Positions 1 through 6,392 of a stretch of DNA of 10,494 nucleotides are shown here, piece after piece (position 1 is the stretch's first letter; each line of letters starts with the position of its first letter). The notes below the pieces were generated by a model. That model was given only the letters and a program-made list of their open reading frames with translations, did no database searches and had not been told where the DNA came from. This stretch comes from DASUKL01 sp036278755. GTDB lineage: Bacteria; Chloroflexota; Limnocylindria; Limnocylindrales; CSP1-4. The stretch lies in NCBI GenBank assembly GCA_036278755.1, contig DASUKL010000012.1:1-10494 (forward strand), in the 5' to 3' direction. The position numbers and the translations under genes are program-made.

Positions 1-368
1 ACCCCAGCGGATACGCCCCGGCCACCGTGTCGACCCCGACCGACCAGGTGCGCATCGTCGAGCTGGCCATGCGTGATCCGGTGTTCGCGAAGATCGTCGC
101 GACACCGACCGCGAAGTTGCCGGTCGCCGGGATCGTCCATAACACCGACACACTTCTCGGGCAGGGCGGCTTCGTCGGCGTCAAGACCGGCTCGGACGGC
201 GCGGCGGGCGGTTGCTTCGCCTTCCGGGCCGTCCGCTGGGTCGATGGCCAAGCGACCACCATCACCGGGGTCGTGCTGGGACAGCCAGGGCCGAACCTCA
301 TCGCGGCTGGTCTCTCGGCGGCGGAGGCTCTCGTCGATCGCGTCGCTCCCGTCTCGACCCCGCCCTGA
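1..368 (+). CDS. D-alanyl-D-alanine carboxypeptidase (peptidase S11), C-terminal part, cut at left edge
   Basis: This open frame enters from the left edge (first full codon at 3) and stops with TGA at 366-368. It carries the third active-site box of the serine penicillin-binding protein fold, Lys-Thr-Gly at 183-191, in the context GVKTGSDGAAGG, which is typical of S11 D-Ala-D-Ala carboxypeptidases. Upstream, SGYAP.TVSTPTDQVR matches the stretch before KTG where these enzymes have an ST..D segment. The SxxK and SxN boxes would lie further left, outside the window. The family trims the terminal D-Ala from peptidoglycan stem peptides on the outer face of the membrane. The end, 'APVSTPP', has no obvious membrane anchor, so the product may be secreted or anchored at its N-terminus. 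A GTG at 27 is internal and not a likely start, because the homologous region continues upstream of it. Another serine hydrolase of this fold is possible but less likely. Confidence 0.85.
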   Translation, partial: PSGYAPATVSTPTDQVRIVELAMRDPVFAKIVATPTAKLPVAGIVHNTDTLLGQGGFVGVKTGSDGAAGGCFAFRAVRWVDGQATTITGVVLGQPGPNLIAAGLSAAEALVDRVAPVSTPP

Positions 369-383
369 GCGCGACGATGCAGG

Positions 384-411
384 TTTAACGAGCCGCAAAC
401 GGGGCCTTGAT
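384..411 (+). promoter_or_regulatory. Candidate Pho box (PhoB/PhoP binding site) upstream of pstS
   Basis: Three AT-richer hexamers, TTTAAC (384-389), GCAAAC (395-400) and CTTGAT (406-411), start exactly 11 bp apart in an otherwise GC-rich leader. PhoB/PhoP-family regulators bind direct repeats with 11-bp periodicity, and the TTAAC-like core resembles the Bacillus-type half-site. A phoB gene lies in the same window. Only the first repeat matches well, so this is a candidate. I see no convincing -10 box downstream. Confidence 0.3.
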
Positions 412-451
412 GGTCCGGTCGCACCGTGGTGGCGTCCAGAGAAGGAAGACA

Positions 452-469
452 CCGGTCCCGTGGGACCGG
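452..469. repeat. Perfect inverted repeat in the pstS leader, next to the Shine-Dalgarno
   Basis: CCGGTCCC (452-459) and GGGACCGG (462-469) are perfect reverse complements separated by GT. As RNA this could fold as a 7-bp stem with a CGTG loop. It ends 4 nt before the GAGGAGG ribosome binding site (473-479) of pstS. It could be a protein-binding palindrome or an mRNA hairpin that sets pstS expression. The sequence does not distinguish these. Confidence 0.5.
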
Positions 470-485
470 ATCGAGGAGGCCCACC

Positions 486-1445
486 GTGGTCACACCGTCA
501 CGGCGCCGCGGCGCCATCGCCCCCGCCATCACCGTCGCCCTTAGCCTCGTCATCGCGGCCTGCTCGGTCGCATCGCCGTCCCCCTCCCCGTCCTCACCGG
601 CCGACTCGCCAGGCGCGAGCCAGGCGGCTGCCTCCGGGACGGTCAGCCCGGCCAGCACCGGCGGAAGCGACATCGACTGCCTCGCCGGCAGCATCACGAC
701 CTCCGGCTCGACGGCCCTCCAACCGCTCGTCGACAAGGCCGCCAAGGATTACGTGGCGGCCTGCCCCGAGGCCGCGATCAACGTCCAGGGCGGCGGCTCC
801 GGGACCGGGCTCACCCAGGTCCTCCAGGGCGCCGTCGAGATCGGCGCCTCGGACGTCACGGCCGACTCCAAGCTCCAGCCCGCCGACGCTTCCCAGCTCG
901 TCGACCACGTGATCGCCCGCCAGGGCTGGATCATGGTCGCCAACCCGAGCGTGACCGGGGTGACGAACCTGACCACGGCCCAGGCCAGGGACATCTGGAC
1001 GGGCACGGTCACGAATTGGAAGGACGTCGGTGGGCCCGATCAGCCCATCGTCCTCATCATCCGGCCGGCCTCGTCAGGGACGCGGGCCACGTTCAAGCAG
1101 ATCGTCCTCGGCGGCGCCAACGAGGCCACCGGCCAGACGCTGACGGAAGACTCGAACGGTGCGGTGACGACGGCCGTCGTCCAGACGCCTGGCTCGACCA
1201 GCGTCATCGGCTTTCCCTACTACCAGCAGAACAAGGACCAGTTGAGCGGCCTCCAGCTCGATGGGATAGAGGCCACGATCGACGACCTCAAGAACGGGAC
1301 CTACAAGCTCCAGGCGTTCGGTCACCTCTACACGAAGGGCCAGCCGACCGGCTTGACCAAGGCCTTCCTCGACTACCTCGCTAGCCCGACCGTCCAGGAT
1401 CAGACCCTGCCGAGCCTCTTCTTCGCCGCAGCGGGCTCCGACTAG
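486..1445 (+). CDS. pstS: Phosphate ABC transporter substrate-binding lipoprotein PstS
   Basis: PstS is the extracytoplasmic phosphate receptor of the Pst importer. I place the start at GTG 486 (319 aa) because GAGGAGG at 473-479 lies 6 nt upstream; an earlier GTG at 426 lacks such a site. The N-terminus has an RRR cluster, a hydrophobic stretch (residues about 10-25) and a lipobox I-A-A-C with the lipidated Cys at 26. A Ser/Pro-rich linker (about 27-60) follows. Phosphate-contact segments typical of the family are visible: SGSTAL (73-78), GGGSGTG (102-108), GASD (120-123) and RPASSGTR (193-200), plus an IWTG..TNW segment around 170-178. It is the first gene of pstSCAB and is followed 47 nt later by pstC. 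Length is normal for the family. It should be under phosphate control through the PhoBR pair encoded on the opposite strand at 4183-6191. Confidence 0.96.
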   Translation: MVTPSRRRGAIAPAITVALSLVIAACSVASPSPSPSSPADSPGASQAAASGTVSPASTGGSDIDCLAGSITTSGSTALQPLVDKAAKDYVAACPEAAINVQGGGSGTGLTQVLQGAVEIGASDVTADSKLQPADASQLVDHVIARQGWIMVANPSVTGVTNLTTAQARDIWTGTVTNWKDVGGPDQPIVLIIRPASSGTRATFKQIVLGGANEATGQTLTEDSNGAVTTAVVQTPGSTSVIGFPYYQQNKDQLSGLQLDGIEATIDDLKNGTYKLQAFGHLYTKGQPTGLTKAFLDYLASPTVQDQTLPSLFFAAAGSD

Positions 1446-1492
1446 GCCGGCCGGACGACCGCCATCGACTCGACCGGGCGAGACCGCGAACC

Positions 1493-2440
1493 GTGCTCCC
1501 TTCGACCGGCCAGGCCCTTCCCGGCCTGCACAGCGCCCTCGCCCGTCCGCTCTCCTGGACGGAGCGCCTCGACCTGCCGCGGCGGATCACCTTCGCCGCG
1601 GCAGCGGCCGTGGTGCTCCTCGTCGGGCTCCTGCTCGGCGCCATCACCTGGAACGGCATCCAGCTCTTCGTCGCCGGTGGCGTGCCCGTGAGCCAGATCC
1701 TGACCGCGACCTGGGCCCCCGATCCGACCAGCCCGCCGACGAACTACGGGCTCCTGCCGTTCATCTTCGGGACCGTCGGCCTCATGGCCGTGGCGGCCCT
1801 CATCGCCACGCCGCTCTCGATCGGCTTGGCCCTCTTCATGTCGGAGATCGCGCCCCCCTGGGCTCGGCGGATCACCCAGCCGGCGATGGAGGTCTTCGTC
1901 GGCATCCCTAGCGTCGTCTGGGGCTGGCTGGGCCTGACGACGCTCGTGCCGTTCCTTCGCGAGTACCTCTCCGGCCTCGGCTTCGTCGTGGGCTTCTCGT
2001 GGTTCGCCGGGGGCGTCGTGGTCTCGCTCATGATCCTGCCGACCATCACCACCATCGCCTACGACAGCCTCGTCGCCATCCCCGCCGATCTCCGGACCGG
2101 CTCCCTGGCCCTGGCCACGACGCGCTGGCAGACGATCCGCCACGTCCTCCTGCCCACCGCTGCGGCGGGCCTGGCCACGGCCGTCGTCCTGGGCATGATG
2201 CGGGCCGCGGGCGAGGCCCTGGCGGTCCAGATGGTCATCGGCAACGCGCCGGTCATCCCCACCAGCCTGACCCGGCCGATGACGACTCTGACGAGCCAGA
2301 TCACGCTCGACATGGGTAACACCGTGGCCGGCGAACCCTGGAACGACGCGCTCTGGACGATGGGCCTCGTCCTGCTCCTCATCTCCTTCGGCTTCGTCAT
2401 CCTCGTCCGCCTCCTCGGTCGGCGGGGGAGCGCCCGGTGA
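1493..2440 (+). CDS. pstC: Phosphate ABC transporter permease PstC
   Basis: PstC is one of the two membrane subunits of the phosphate importer. The protein has 315 aa from GTG 1493, the first usable in-frame start after pstS. No clear Shine-Dalgarno is visible, so initiation may be weak or depend on upstream translation. About six hydrophobic segments can be seen (roughly residues 34-57, 86-116, 131-155, 163-185, 222-250 and 286-308), with a polar loop after the first. PstC hallmarks are MEVFVGIPSVVWGW (132-145), the cytoplasmic EAA coupling loop around 195-222 (PADLRTGSLAL...TRWQTIRHVLLP) and the R-A-A-G-E-A segment (237-242), near the RAxGE of most PstC proteins. The stop codon overlaps the pstA start as GTGA (2437-2440), which indicates translational coupling. 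It is distinguished from PstA by its position and its longer N-terminal cytoplasmic region. Confidence 0.95.
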   Translation: MLPSTGQALPGLHSALARPLSWTERLDLPRRITFAAAAAVVLLVGLLLGAITWNGIQLFVAGGVPVSQILTATWAPDPTSPPTNYGLLPFIFGTVGLMAVAALIATPLSIGLALFMSEIAPPWARRITQPAMEVFVGIPSVVWGWLGLTTLVPFLREYLSGLGFVVGFSWFAGGVVVSLMILPTITTIAYDSLVAIPADLRTGSLALATTRWQTIRHVLLPTAAAGLATAVVLGMMRAAGEALAVQMVIGNAPVIPTSLTRPMTTLTSQITLDMGNTVAGEPWNDALWTMGLVLLLISFGFVILVRLLGRRGSAR

Positions 2441-3324
2441 CCCGGACGATCGTGGCTGATCGTCTCGCGACGGCTGCGCTGTGGGCCGCCGGACTGGCGG
2501 TCGTAGCCGTCCTGGCGGCCATCATCGCCCACTTCCTGCTGGCCTCGATCGGGACCCTCAGCCTGAGCTTCCTGGTCTCTGATCCCTCGACCGCCTCCCT
2601 CGGGGGCATCGGCCCGTTGCTCTGGAACTCGATCTACATCCTGGTCCTGACGCTCCTCATCACGGTGCCCCTGGGCGTGCTGGGCGGGATCTACATGGCC
2701 GAGTACGCCGCCGAGAACCCCCTGACCCAGGCCATCCGTTTCTGCCAGGAGCTCATCAGCTCCGTGCCTTCCATCGTCGTGGGGATGTTCGGCCTGGCCC
2801 TCTTCGTGGGGCTTACCCACTGGGGCTACACGGCTCTGGGTGGCTCGCTGGCCCTTACGATCTTCAACCTGCCGCTCCTCTCGCGGCTTACCGAACAGGC
2901 CATCCGGGCCGTGCCCGCCGACGAGCGCTCGGGCAGCCTGGCCCTGGGGGCCACCAAGTGGCAGACCATCCGCCACGTCGTGCTGCCCCTGGCCATCCCG
3001 GGCATCGTGAGCGGGATCATCCTGAGTGGGGGACGTATCTTCGGGGAGGCGGCGGCCCTGCTGTTCACCTCCGGGCTGGCCACGCCGAGCCACTACGACT
3101 TCCTGGACCTCGACCTGACGGACCCGCGATCGCCCTGGAGCCCCTTCCACCCGGCGACGACCCTCTCGGTCTACGTCTGGAACCTCAACGCCGAGGGCCT
3201 GGGCCACTTCGTCCGGCAGATCGCCGACGCGAGCTCGGCCACCCTCGTGCTCCTCGTGCTCGTCTTCGATGTCGCCGCCCGGGGGCTGGGGCGCCTGCTC
3301 CAGCGCCGCCTGATGGGCGCCTAG
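2437..3324 (+). CDS. pstA: Phosphate ABC transporter permease PstA
   Basis: PstA is the partner membrane subunit of PstC. The 295-aa protein starts at GTG 2437, overlapping the pstC stop by 4 nt, so the two chains are probably made in equal amounts by coupled translation. Hydrophobic segments lie at about 14-37, 60-85, 108-127, 133-150, 185-212 and 266-283. The motif QELISSVPSIVVGMFGL (104-120) is the PstA version of the conserved ...PSIV.G segment. The EAA loop that docks onto PstB spans about 157-184 (VPADERSGSLALGATKWQTI). A loop with several Asp residues (221-229) precedes the last membrane helix. The next gene, pstB, begins 25 nt after the stop. Length and order match standard pstSCAB operons. 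Confidence 0.95.
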   Translation: MTRTIVADRLATAALWAAGLAVVAVLAAIIAHFLLASIGTLSLSFLVSDPSTASLGGIGPLLWNSIYILVLTLLITVPLGVLGGIYMAEYAAENPLTQAIRFCQELISSVPSIVVGMFGLALFVGLTHWGYTALGGSLALTIFNLPLLSRLTEQAIRAVPADERSGSLALGATKWQTIRHVVLPLAIPGIVSGIILSGGRIFGEAAALLFTSGLATPSHYDFLDLDLTDPRSPWSPFHPATTLSVYVWNLNAEGLGHFVRQIADASSATLVLLVLVFDVAARGLGRLLQRRLMGA

Positions 3325-3349
3325 GGCCGGCGACCGTATGGAGGGACCG

Positions 3350-4207
3350 ATGTCCATCACCATCCCCGCCCCGCGCGAGGGCCTGACCGAGGAGCTGTCC
3401 CGGCCGCGAGCCGCCATCGTCCCCGCCGAGGGGGCGGAGGTGGCCAAGCTGCGGACCGTCGGCCTGAGCGTCCACTACGGCACCCGGCTGGTCGTCGGCG
3501 ACGTCAGTCTCGAGGTCCGGGCCGATACCATCACCGCCTTCATCGGGCCTTCAGGCTGCGGGAAGTCGACGATCCTGCGCTCCTTGGACCGCCTGAACGA
3601 CCTCATCCCTGGGGCCCGGGTCAGCGGCCGGGTGCTTCTCGACGGGCAGGACATCTATGGCCAGGGGGTCAGGCCGGTGGAGGTCCGGCGGCGGGTGGGG
3701 ATGGTCTTCCAGCGACCCAATCCGTTCCCCATGTCGATCTTCGAGAACGTGGCCTACGGTCCGCGCCGCCACGGCCTCCGCGATCGCCGCCGTCTGGAGG
3801 AGGTCGTCGAGCAGTCCCTGCTCCAGGCGGCCCTCTGGGACGAGGTCAAGGGTGACCTGGGCCGGCCAGCGCTGGCGCTCTCCGGCGGACAGCAGCAGCG
3901 CCTCTGCATCGCCCGGGCGCTGGCCGTGGAGCCGGACGTGATCCTGATGGACGAGCCCTGCTCGTCGCTCGACCCGCTGGCCACGATGCGGATCGAGGAG
4001 CTGCTCCAGACCCTCAAGGCCAGCTTCACCATCGTCATCGTGACCCACAACCTCCAGCAGGCCGCGCGCGTCTCGGACGCTACGGCCTTCTTCACCCTGG
4101 GTGCGGATCGGGTGGGCCGGCTGGTGGAGGAAGGTCCGACGGCACGGATCTTCACGAGCCCGCGCGAGGGACTGACCGCCGACTACGTGGCCGGCCGCTT
4201 CGGCTGA
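3350..4207 (+). CDS. pstB: Phosphate ABC transporter ATP-binding protein PstB
   Basis: PstB is the ATPase that drives phosphate import through PstC/PstA. I choose ATG 3350 (285 aa) because GGAGGG at 3340-3345 sits 4 nt upstream; ATG 3338 would put that site inside the gene. An N-terminal extension of about 33 residues precedes the ABC domain. All catalytic motifs are intact: Walker A GPSGCGKST (66-74), Q-loop Gln121 in VFQRPNPFPMSI, signature LSGGQQQR (177-184), Walker B ILMDEP with Asp201/Glu202, D-loop SSLDP and switch His233. The RPNPFP and LSGGQQQRLCIARALA segments are typical of PstB rather than of other ABC ATPases. Its last 25 bp overlap the 3' end of phoR on the other strand. No phoU follows, although PhoU often accompanies PstB to pass the phosphate signal to PhoR. 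Confidence 0.96.
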   Translation: MSITIPAPREGLTEELSRPRAAIVPAEGAEVAKLRTVGLSVHYGTRLVVGDVSLEVRADTITAFIGPSGCGKSTILRSLDRLNDLIPGARVSGRVLLDGQDIYGQGVRPVEVRRRVGMVFQRPNPFPMSIFENVAYGPRRHGLRDRRRLEEVVEQSLLQAALWDEVKGDLGRPALALSGGQQQRLCIARALAVEPDVILMDEPCSSLDPLATMRIEELLQTLKASFTIVIVTHNLQQAARVSDATAFFTLGADRVGRLVEEGPTARIFTSPREGLTADYVAGRFG

Positions 4208-5457
4208 CCGGCCGAGGTGGTCGGCGGGGCCACCGTCCCCGGTGGGGCCACCGGCAGCGTGAAGGTGAACGTCGAACCGACCCCTTCGGCGGATTCGACG
4301 CCGATCCGGCCGCCGTGGCTCTCCACGATGTGGCGGGCGATCGACAGGCCCAGGCCGGTCCCGCTGCCGGCCCGCCGTGAGCGGGCTCGATCGATCTTGT
4401 AGAAGCGTTCGAAGACCCGCCGCGCCTCGGCCGGGGCCATGCCGATGCCGTGGTCGATGACGGCGACCTCCACGGCCGATCCAGCGGCTCGGACCCGGAC
4501 CGCGACCTCCCCGCCCGACGGGCTGAACTTCACAGCGTTGTGGACGAGGTTGACGATGACCTGGCCGAGGCGGTCCTCGTCGCCCCGGACGGGCGGTAGG
4601 TCGGCTTCGACATCCGTCGTCAGGTGCACGCCCTGGCGCTCGGCGAAGAGGCGCAGGCGCTCGACGGTGGCCGCCGCCAGGGTGCCGAGATCGACGTCGT
4701 CGAGCAGGAGCGGCTGGCCGCTCTCGATGCGCGAGAGGTCGAGCAGCTCGTTGACCATCTGGACGAGGTGGCCGGTCTCGATGTCGATGCCGGCGACCCG
4801 TTCGCGCATCCGCGGGGTCACGGTCTCGCCCGTGACCTCCCGGCTGAGGGTCTCGCTGAGGAGGGCCACGTTCGTCAGCGGTGTCCGCAGCTCATGAGCC
4901 AGATTGTCGATGAACTCGCTGCGGATGCGCTGCAAGCGGCGCAGCTCGGTCACGTCCTCGATGACGAGCCAGGTCCCGGTGAGGGGGGACCGCCGAGCGC
5001 GGACCACGAGCCGCGGTCCCTCGTCGGCTCCAGCCGCCGGGCCCAGCTCGGCCGTGGCGAAGCCCTTCTCGGTCGCCCGTCGGGCCACGGCCATCAGGCC
5101 CGGATCGGGGAAGACGGCGAGCAGCGACTCGCCGAGCAGCCCCTCCCGATCGCGGCCCAGGAAGTGGGCCGCGGCGGCATTGGCGAAGGCGATCCGCAGC
5201 CGCTCGTCGAGGCGGACCACGCCGAGGCTCAGGAGGTCGGCCAGGTAGGTGAGGTCGCCGCGCGCCTGGTCGCGCTGCCATGTGACCGCCAGTCGCGCGT
5301 CGGTGAGGCCGCGCACGGTGGGTGGCAGGGCGGCGTTGGAGGGGGCGCCGGTGAGGTCCCGAAGCTGTTCGAGCAGCCGCTCCCGAGTCAGAAGCAGGGC
5401 GCCACCGAGCACGATGACGAGCCCGACGACGGCGATGGCGACGAGGGCGGGCTCCAC
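4183..5457 (-). CDS. phoR: Sensor histidine kinase, PhoR-like
   Basis: This is the phosphate-sensing kinase predicted to phosphorylate the PhoB encoded just upstream. The 424-aa protein begins at GTG 5457; an in-frame TGA (5466-5464) lies just upstream, so this is the only available start, but no clear Shine-Dalgarno is seen. Order of parts: one N-terminal membrane helix (about 4-24), a short linker, a PAS-like domain (about 70-170), the HisKA dimerisation helix with phospho-acceptor His188 in NLAHELRTPL, then the HATPase domain with N box (N303...N307, VNLVHNAVKFSP), G1 DHGIGM (335-340), F box FERFY (349-353) and G2 GTGLGLSI (366-373). The lack of a large extracellular sensor domain fits PhoR, which reads the state of the Pst transporter. 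A Pro/Thr-rich tail of about 20 residues runs into the end of pstB. The phoB stop is 38 bp upstream, so the two genes form one operon. The PhoR assignment rests on neighbours as well as domains. Confidence 0.9.
   Translation of the reverse strand: MEPALVAIAVVGLVIVLGGALLLTRERLLEQLRDLTGAPSNAALPPTVRGLTDARLAVTWQRDQARGDLTYLADLLSLGVVRLDERLRIAFANAAAAHFLGRDREGLLGESLLAVFPDPGLMAVARRATEKGFATAELGPAAGADEGPRLVVRARRSPLTGTWLVIEDVTELRRLQRIRSEFIDNLAHELRTPLTNVALLSETLSREVTGETVTPRMRERVAGIDIETGHLVQMVNELLDLSRIESGQPLLLDDVDLGTLAAATVERLRLFAERQGVHLTTDVEADLPPVRGDEDRLGQVIVNLVHNAVKFSPSGGEVAVRVRAAGSAVEVAVIDHGIGMAPAEARRVFERFYKIDRARSRRAGSGTGLGLSIARHIVESHGGRIGVESAEGVGSTFTFTLPVAPPGTVAPPTTSAGQPKRPAT
4230..4245. terminator. Weak terminator-like hairpin after pstB, inside the phoR tail
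   Basis: CCACCG (4230-4235), loop TCCC, CGGTGG (4240-4245) form a 6-bp GC stem starting 23 nt after the pstB stop. No T-tract follows. It lies within codons of the poorly conserved phoR C-terminal tail. It could slow transcription coming from pst, but stems of this size are common by chance in GC-rich DNA. Confidence 0.2.
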
Positions 5458-5495
5458 GAGGACTCAGCCGGGACGGGGACGATGGTGGTGGGGGC

Positions 5496-6191
5496 TCAAC
5501 GTGGCAGGCGCAGGACGTAGCCCGTGCCGCGCACCGTCTGGAGGTAGCGCGGATGGGTGGGGTCCTCCTCGATGTGGGCCCGAAGCCAGTGGACGTGCAC
5601 GTCCACGGTGCGCGTCTCGCCGGCGTAGTCGTAGCCCCAGACCTGTTCGACGAGCTGCTCGCGGCTGAAGACCTGGCCGGGATGGCGGGCCAGGAAGGCC
5701 AGCAGGTCGAAGGCCCGCGGGGTGATCGGCAGGGCGACCCCGTCGCGGATGATCTGGTGGCCGGCGAGGTCGACCTCGACGTCGCCCAGGCGGAGGCCTG
5801 GCTCGGTCGGGGCCTCGCCGCGACGGAGGACGGCCCGGATGCGGGCCGTCAGCTCGCGCAGGCTGAAGGGCTTGGTGACGTAATCGTCGGCGCCCAGTTC
5901 GAGGCCCAGGACCTTGTCGAGCTCGCTGTCCTTGGCCGTGAGCATGATGATGGGCACGGCCGATTCACGGCGGATGGTCCGGCAGACCTCGATGCCGGGC
6001 AGGCCCGGCAGCATGAGGTCGAGGACGACGAGGTCGGGCTTGTCGGCCCGGAAGCGCTCCAGGGCCCGGGGCCCATCGGCCGCGGTGACGACGGCGAAGC
6101 CTTCCTCGGCCAGCCGCTCGGCCAACGCGTCGCGGACGGTGGGCTCGTCGTCCACCACGAGGACGGTCCGGCTCGCGACGCCAGGGCTCAT
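5496..6191 (-). CDS. phoB: Phosphate response regulator, PhoB/PhoP (OmpR) family
   Basis: This is a DNA-binding response regulator of 231 aa, starting at ATG 6191. The receiver domain (about 9-120) shows acidic residues Asp14/Asp15, phospho-acceptor Asp58 in VVLDLMLPG, Thr85 and Lys107 in VTKPF. A winged-helix DNA-binding domain follows (about 130-230), with ITPRAFDLL, REQLVEQVWGYDY, RTVDVHVHWLR and the C-terminal RGTGYVL hairpin, all typical of the OmpR/PhoB class. The frame stays open far upstream, but that part reads through tRNA-His and is not coding. GTG 6197 would add two residues and cannot be excluded. No Shine-Dalgarno is visible, so translation is probably leaderless or nearly so. 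phoR lies 38 bp downstream, and tRNA-His ends 26 nt upstream on the same strand. Other OmpR regulators look alike; pairing with phoR and facing pstSCAB support PhoB. Confidence 0.92.
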   Translation of the reverse strand: MSPGVASRTVLVVDDEPTVRDALAERLAEEGFAVVTAADGPRALERFRADKPDLVVLDLMLPGLPGIEVCRTIRRESAVPIIMLTAKDSELDKVLGLELGADDYVTKPFSLRELTARIRAVLRRGEAPTEPGLRLGDVEVDLAGHQIIRDGVALPITPRAFDLLAFLARHPGQVFSREQLVEQVWGYDYAGETRTVDVHVHWLRAHIEEDPTHPRYLQTVRGTGYVLRLPR

Positions 6192-6197
6192 GGGCAC

Positions 6198-6203
6198 AGT
6201 ATC
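6198..6203 (-). promoter_or_regulatory. Possible -10 box for leaderless phoB transcript
   Basis: On the minus strand GATACT is followed by six bases (GTGCCC) and then the phoB ATG. This is the same -10-to-start spacing as at bioY. The hexamer matches TATAAT at 4 of 6 positions, and no -35 is recognised because tRNA-His occupies that region. Read-through from tRNA-His could serve phoB instead. Confidence 0.25.
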
Positions 6204-6217
6204 GGGGGTGGAGTGAT

Positions 6218-6294
6218 TGGGGTGACCTATGGGGCTCGAACCCACAACCTCTGGAGCCACAATCCAGTGCTCTGCCAGTTGAGCTAAGGTCACC
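6218..6294 (-). tRNA. tRNA-His, anticodon GTG
   Basis: The reverse strand folds as a full cloverleaf. It has an acceptor stem GTGACCT/AGGTCAC, a D arm GCTC...GAGC, an anticodon stem CTGGA/TCCAG with 7-nt loop TTGTGGC (anticodon GTG), a 5-nt variable loop AGGTT, and a T arm GTGGG/CCCAT around TTCGAGC with one G-U pair. The gene encodes the extra 5' G (G-1, at 6294) opposite C73, the identity mark of tRNA-His, and a 3' CCA (6220-6218). The 3' end lies 26 nt before phoB on the same strand, with no hairpin between, so co-transcription is plausible. Confidence 0.97.
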
Positions 6295-6355
6295 GAGAAG
6301 GCGGGCCCATCCCGAGGGCGCGAAGCCCGACGATGCGAGGGACCCGGGAGGCCGA

Positions 6356-6361
6356 AGTCTA
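6356..6361 (-). promoter_or_regulatory. Candidate -10 box for tRNA-His (and possibly phoBR)
   Basis: On the minus strand TAGACT is followed by T and CGGCC, close to the -10 plus CGG(C/G)C pattern at bioY, tRNA-Arg, the MMPL gene and the TPR gene. It would start RNA near 6349, giving about 55 nt of 5' leader to be removed from tRNA-His. No -35 box is recognised. Confidence 0.4.
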
Positions 6362-6392
6362 GCCGAGATCGAGCTCGGCCAGGGAGGTGCCC

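Noticed and set aside
426..485. Earlier GTG start for pstS, adding 20 residues.
   Set aside because: It would place the palindrome and the strong GAGGAGG site inside the gene and push the signal peptide away from the N-terminus.
2059..3447. Minus-strand 462-aa open frame opposite pstC/pstA.
   Set aside because: It is a shadow frame: Gly/Arg/Gln/Asp-rich low-complexity composition, no recognisable domain, and it covers two clear permease genes on the other strand. Long antisense frames are expected at this GC content.
4226..4253. Direct repeat of GGGGCCACCG.
   Set aside because: Two copies only, inside the Pro/Thr-coding tail of phoR. It is explained by codon repetition and GC content.
4624..5520. 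Plus-strand 298-aa open frame opposite phoR.
   Set aside because: It is a shadow of phoR, whose H, N, G1, F and G2 boxes are all intact on the minus strand.
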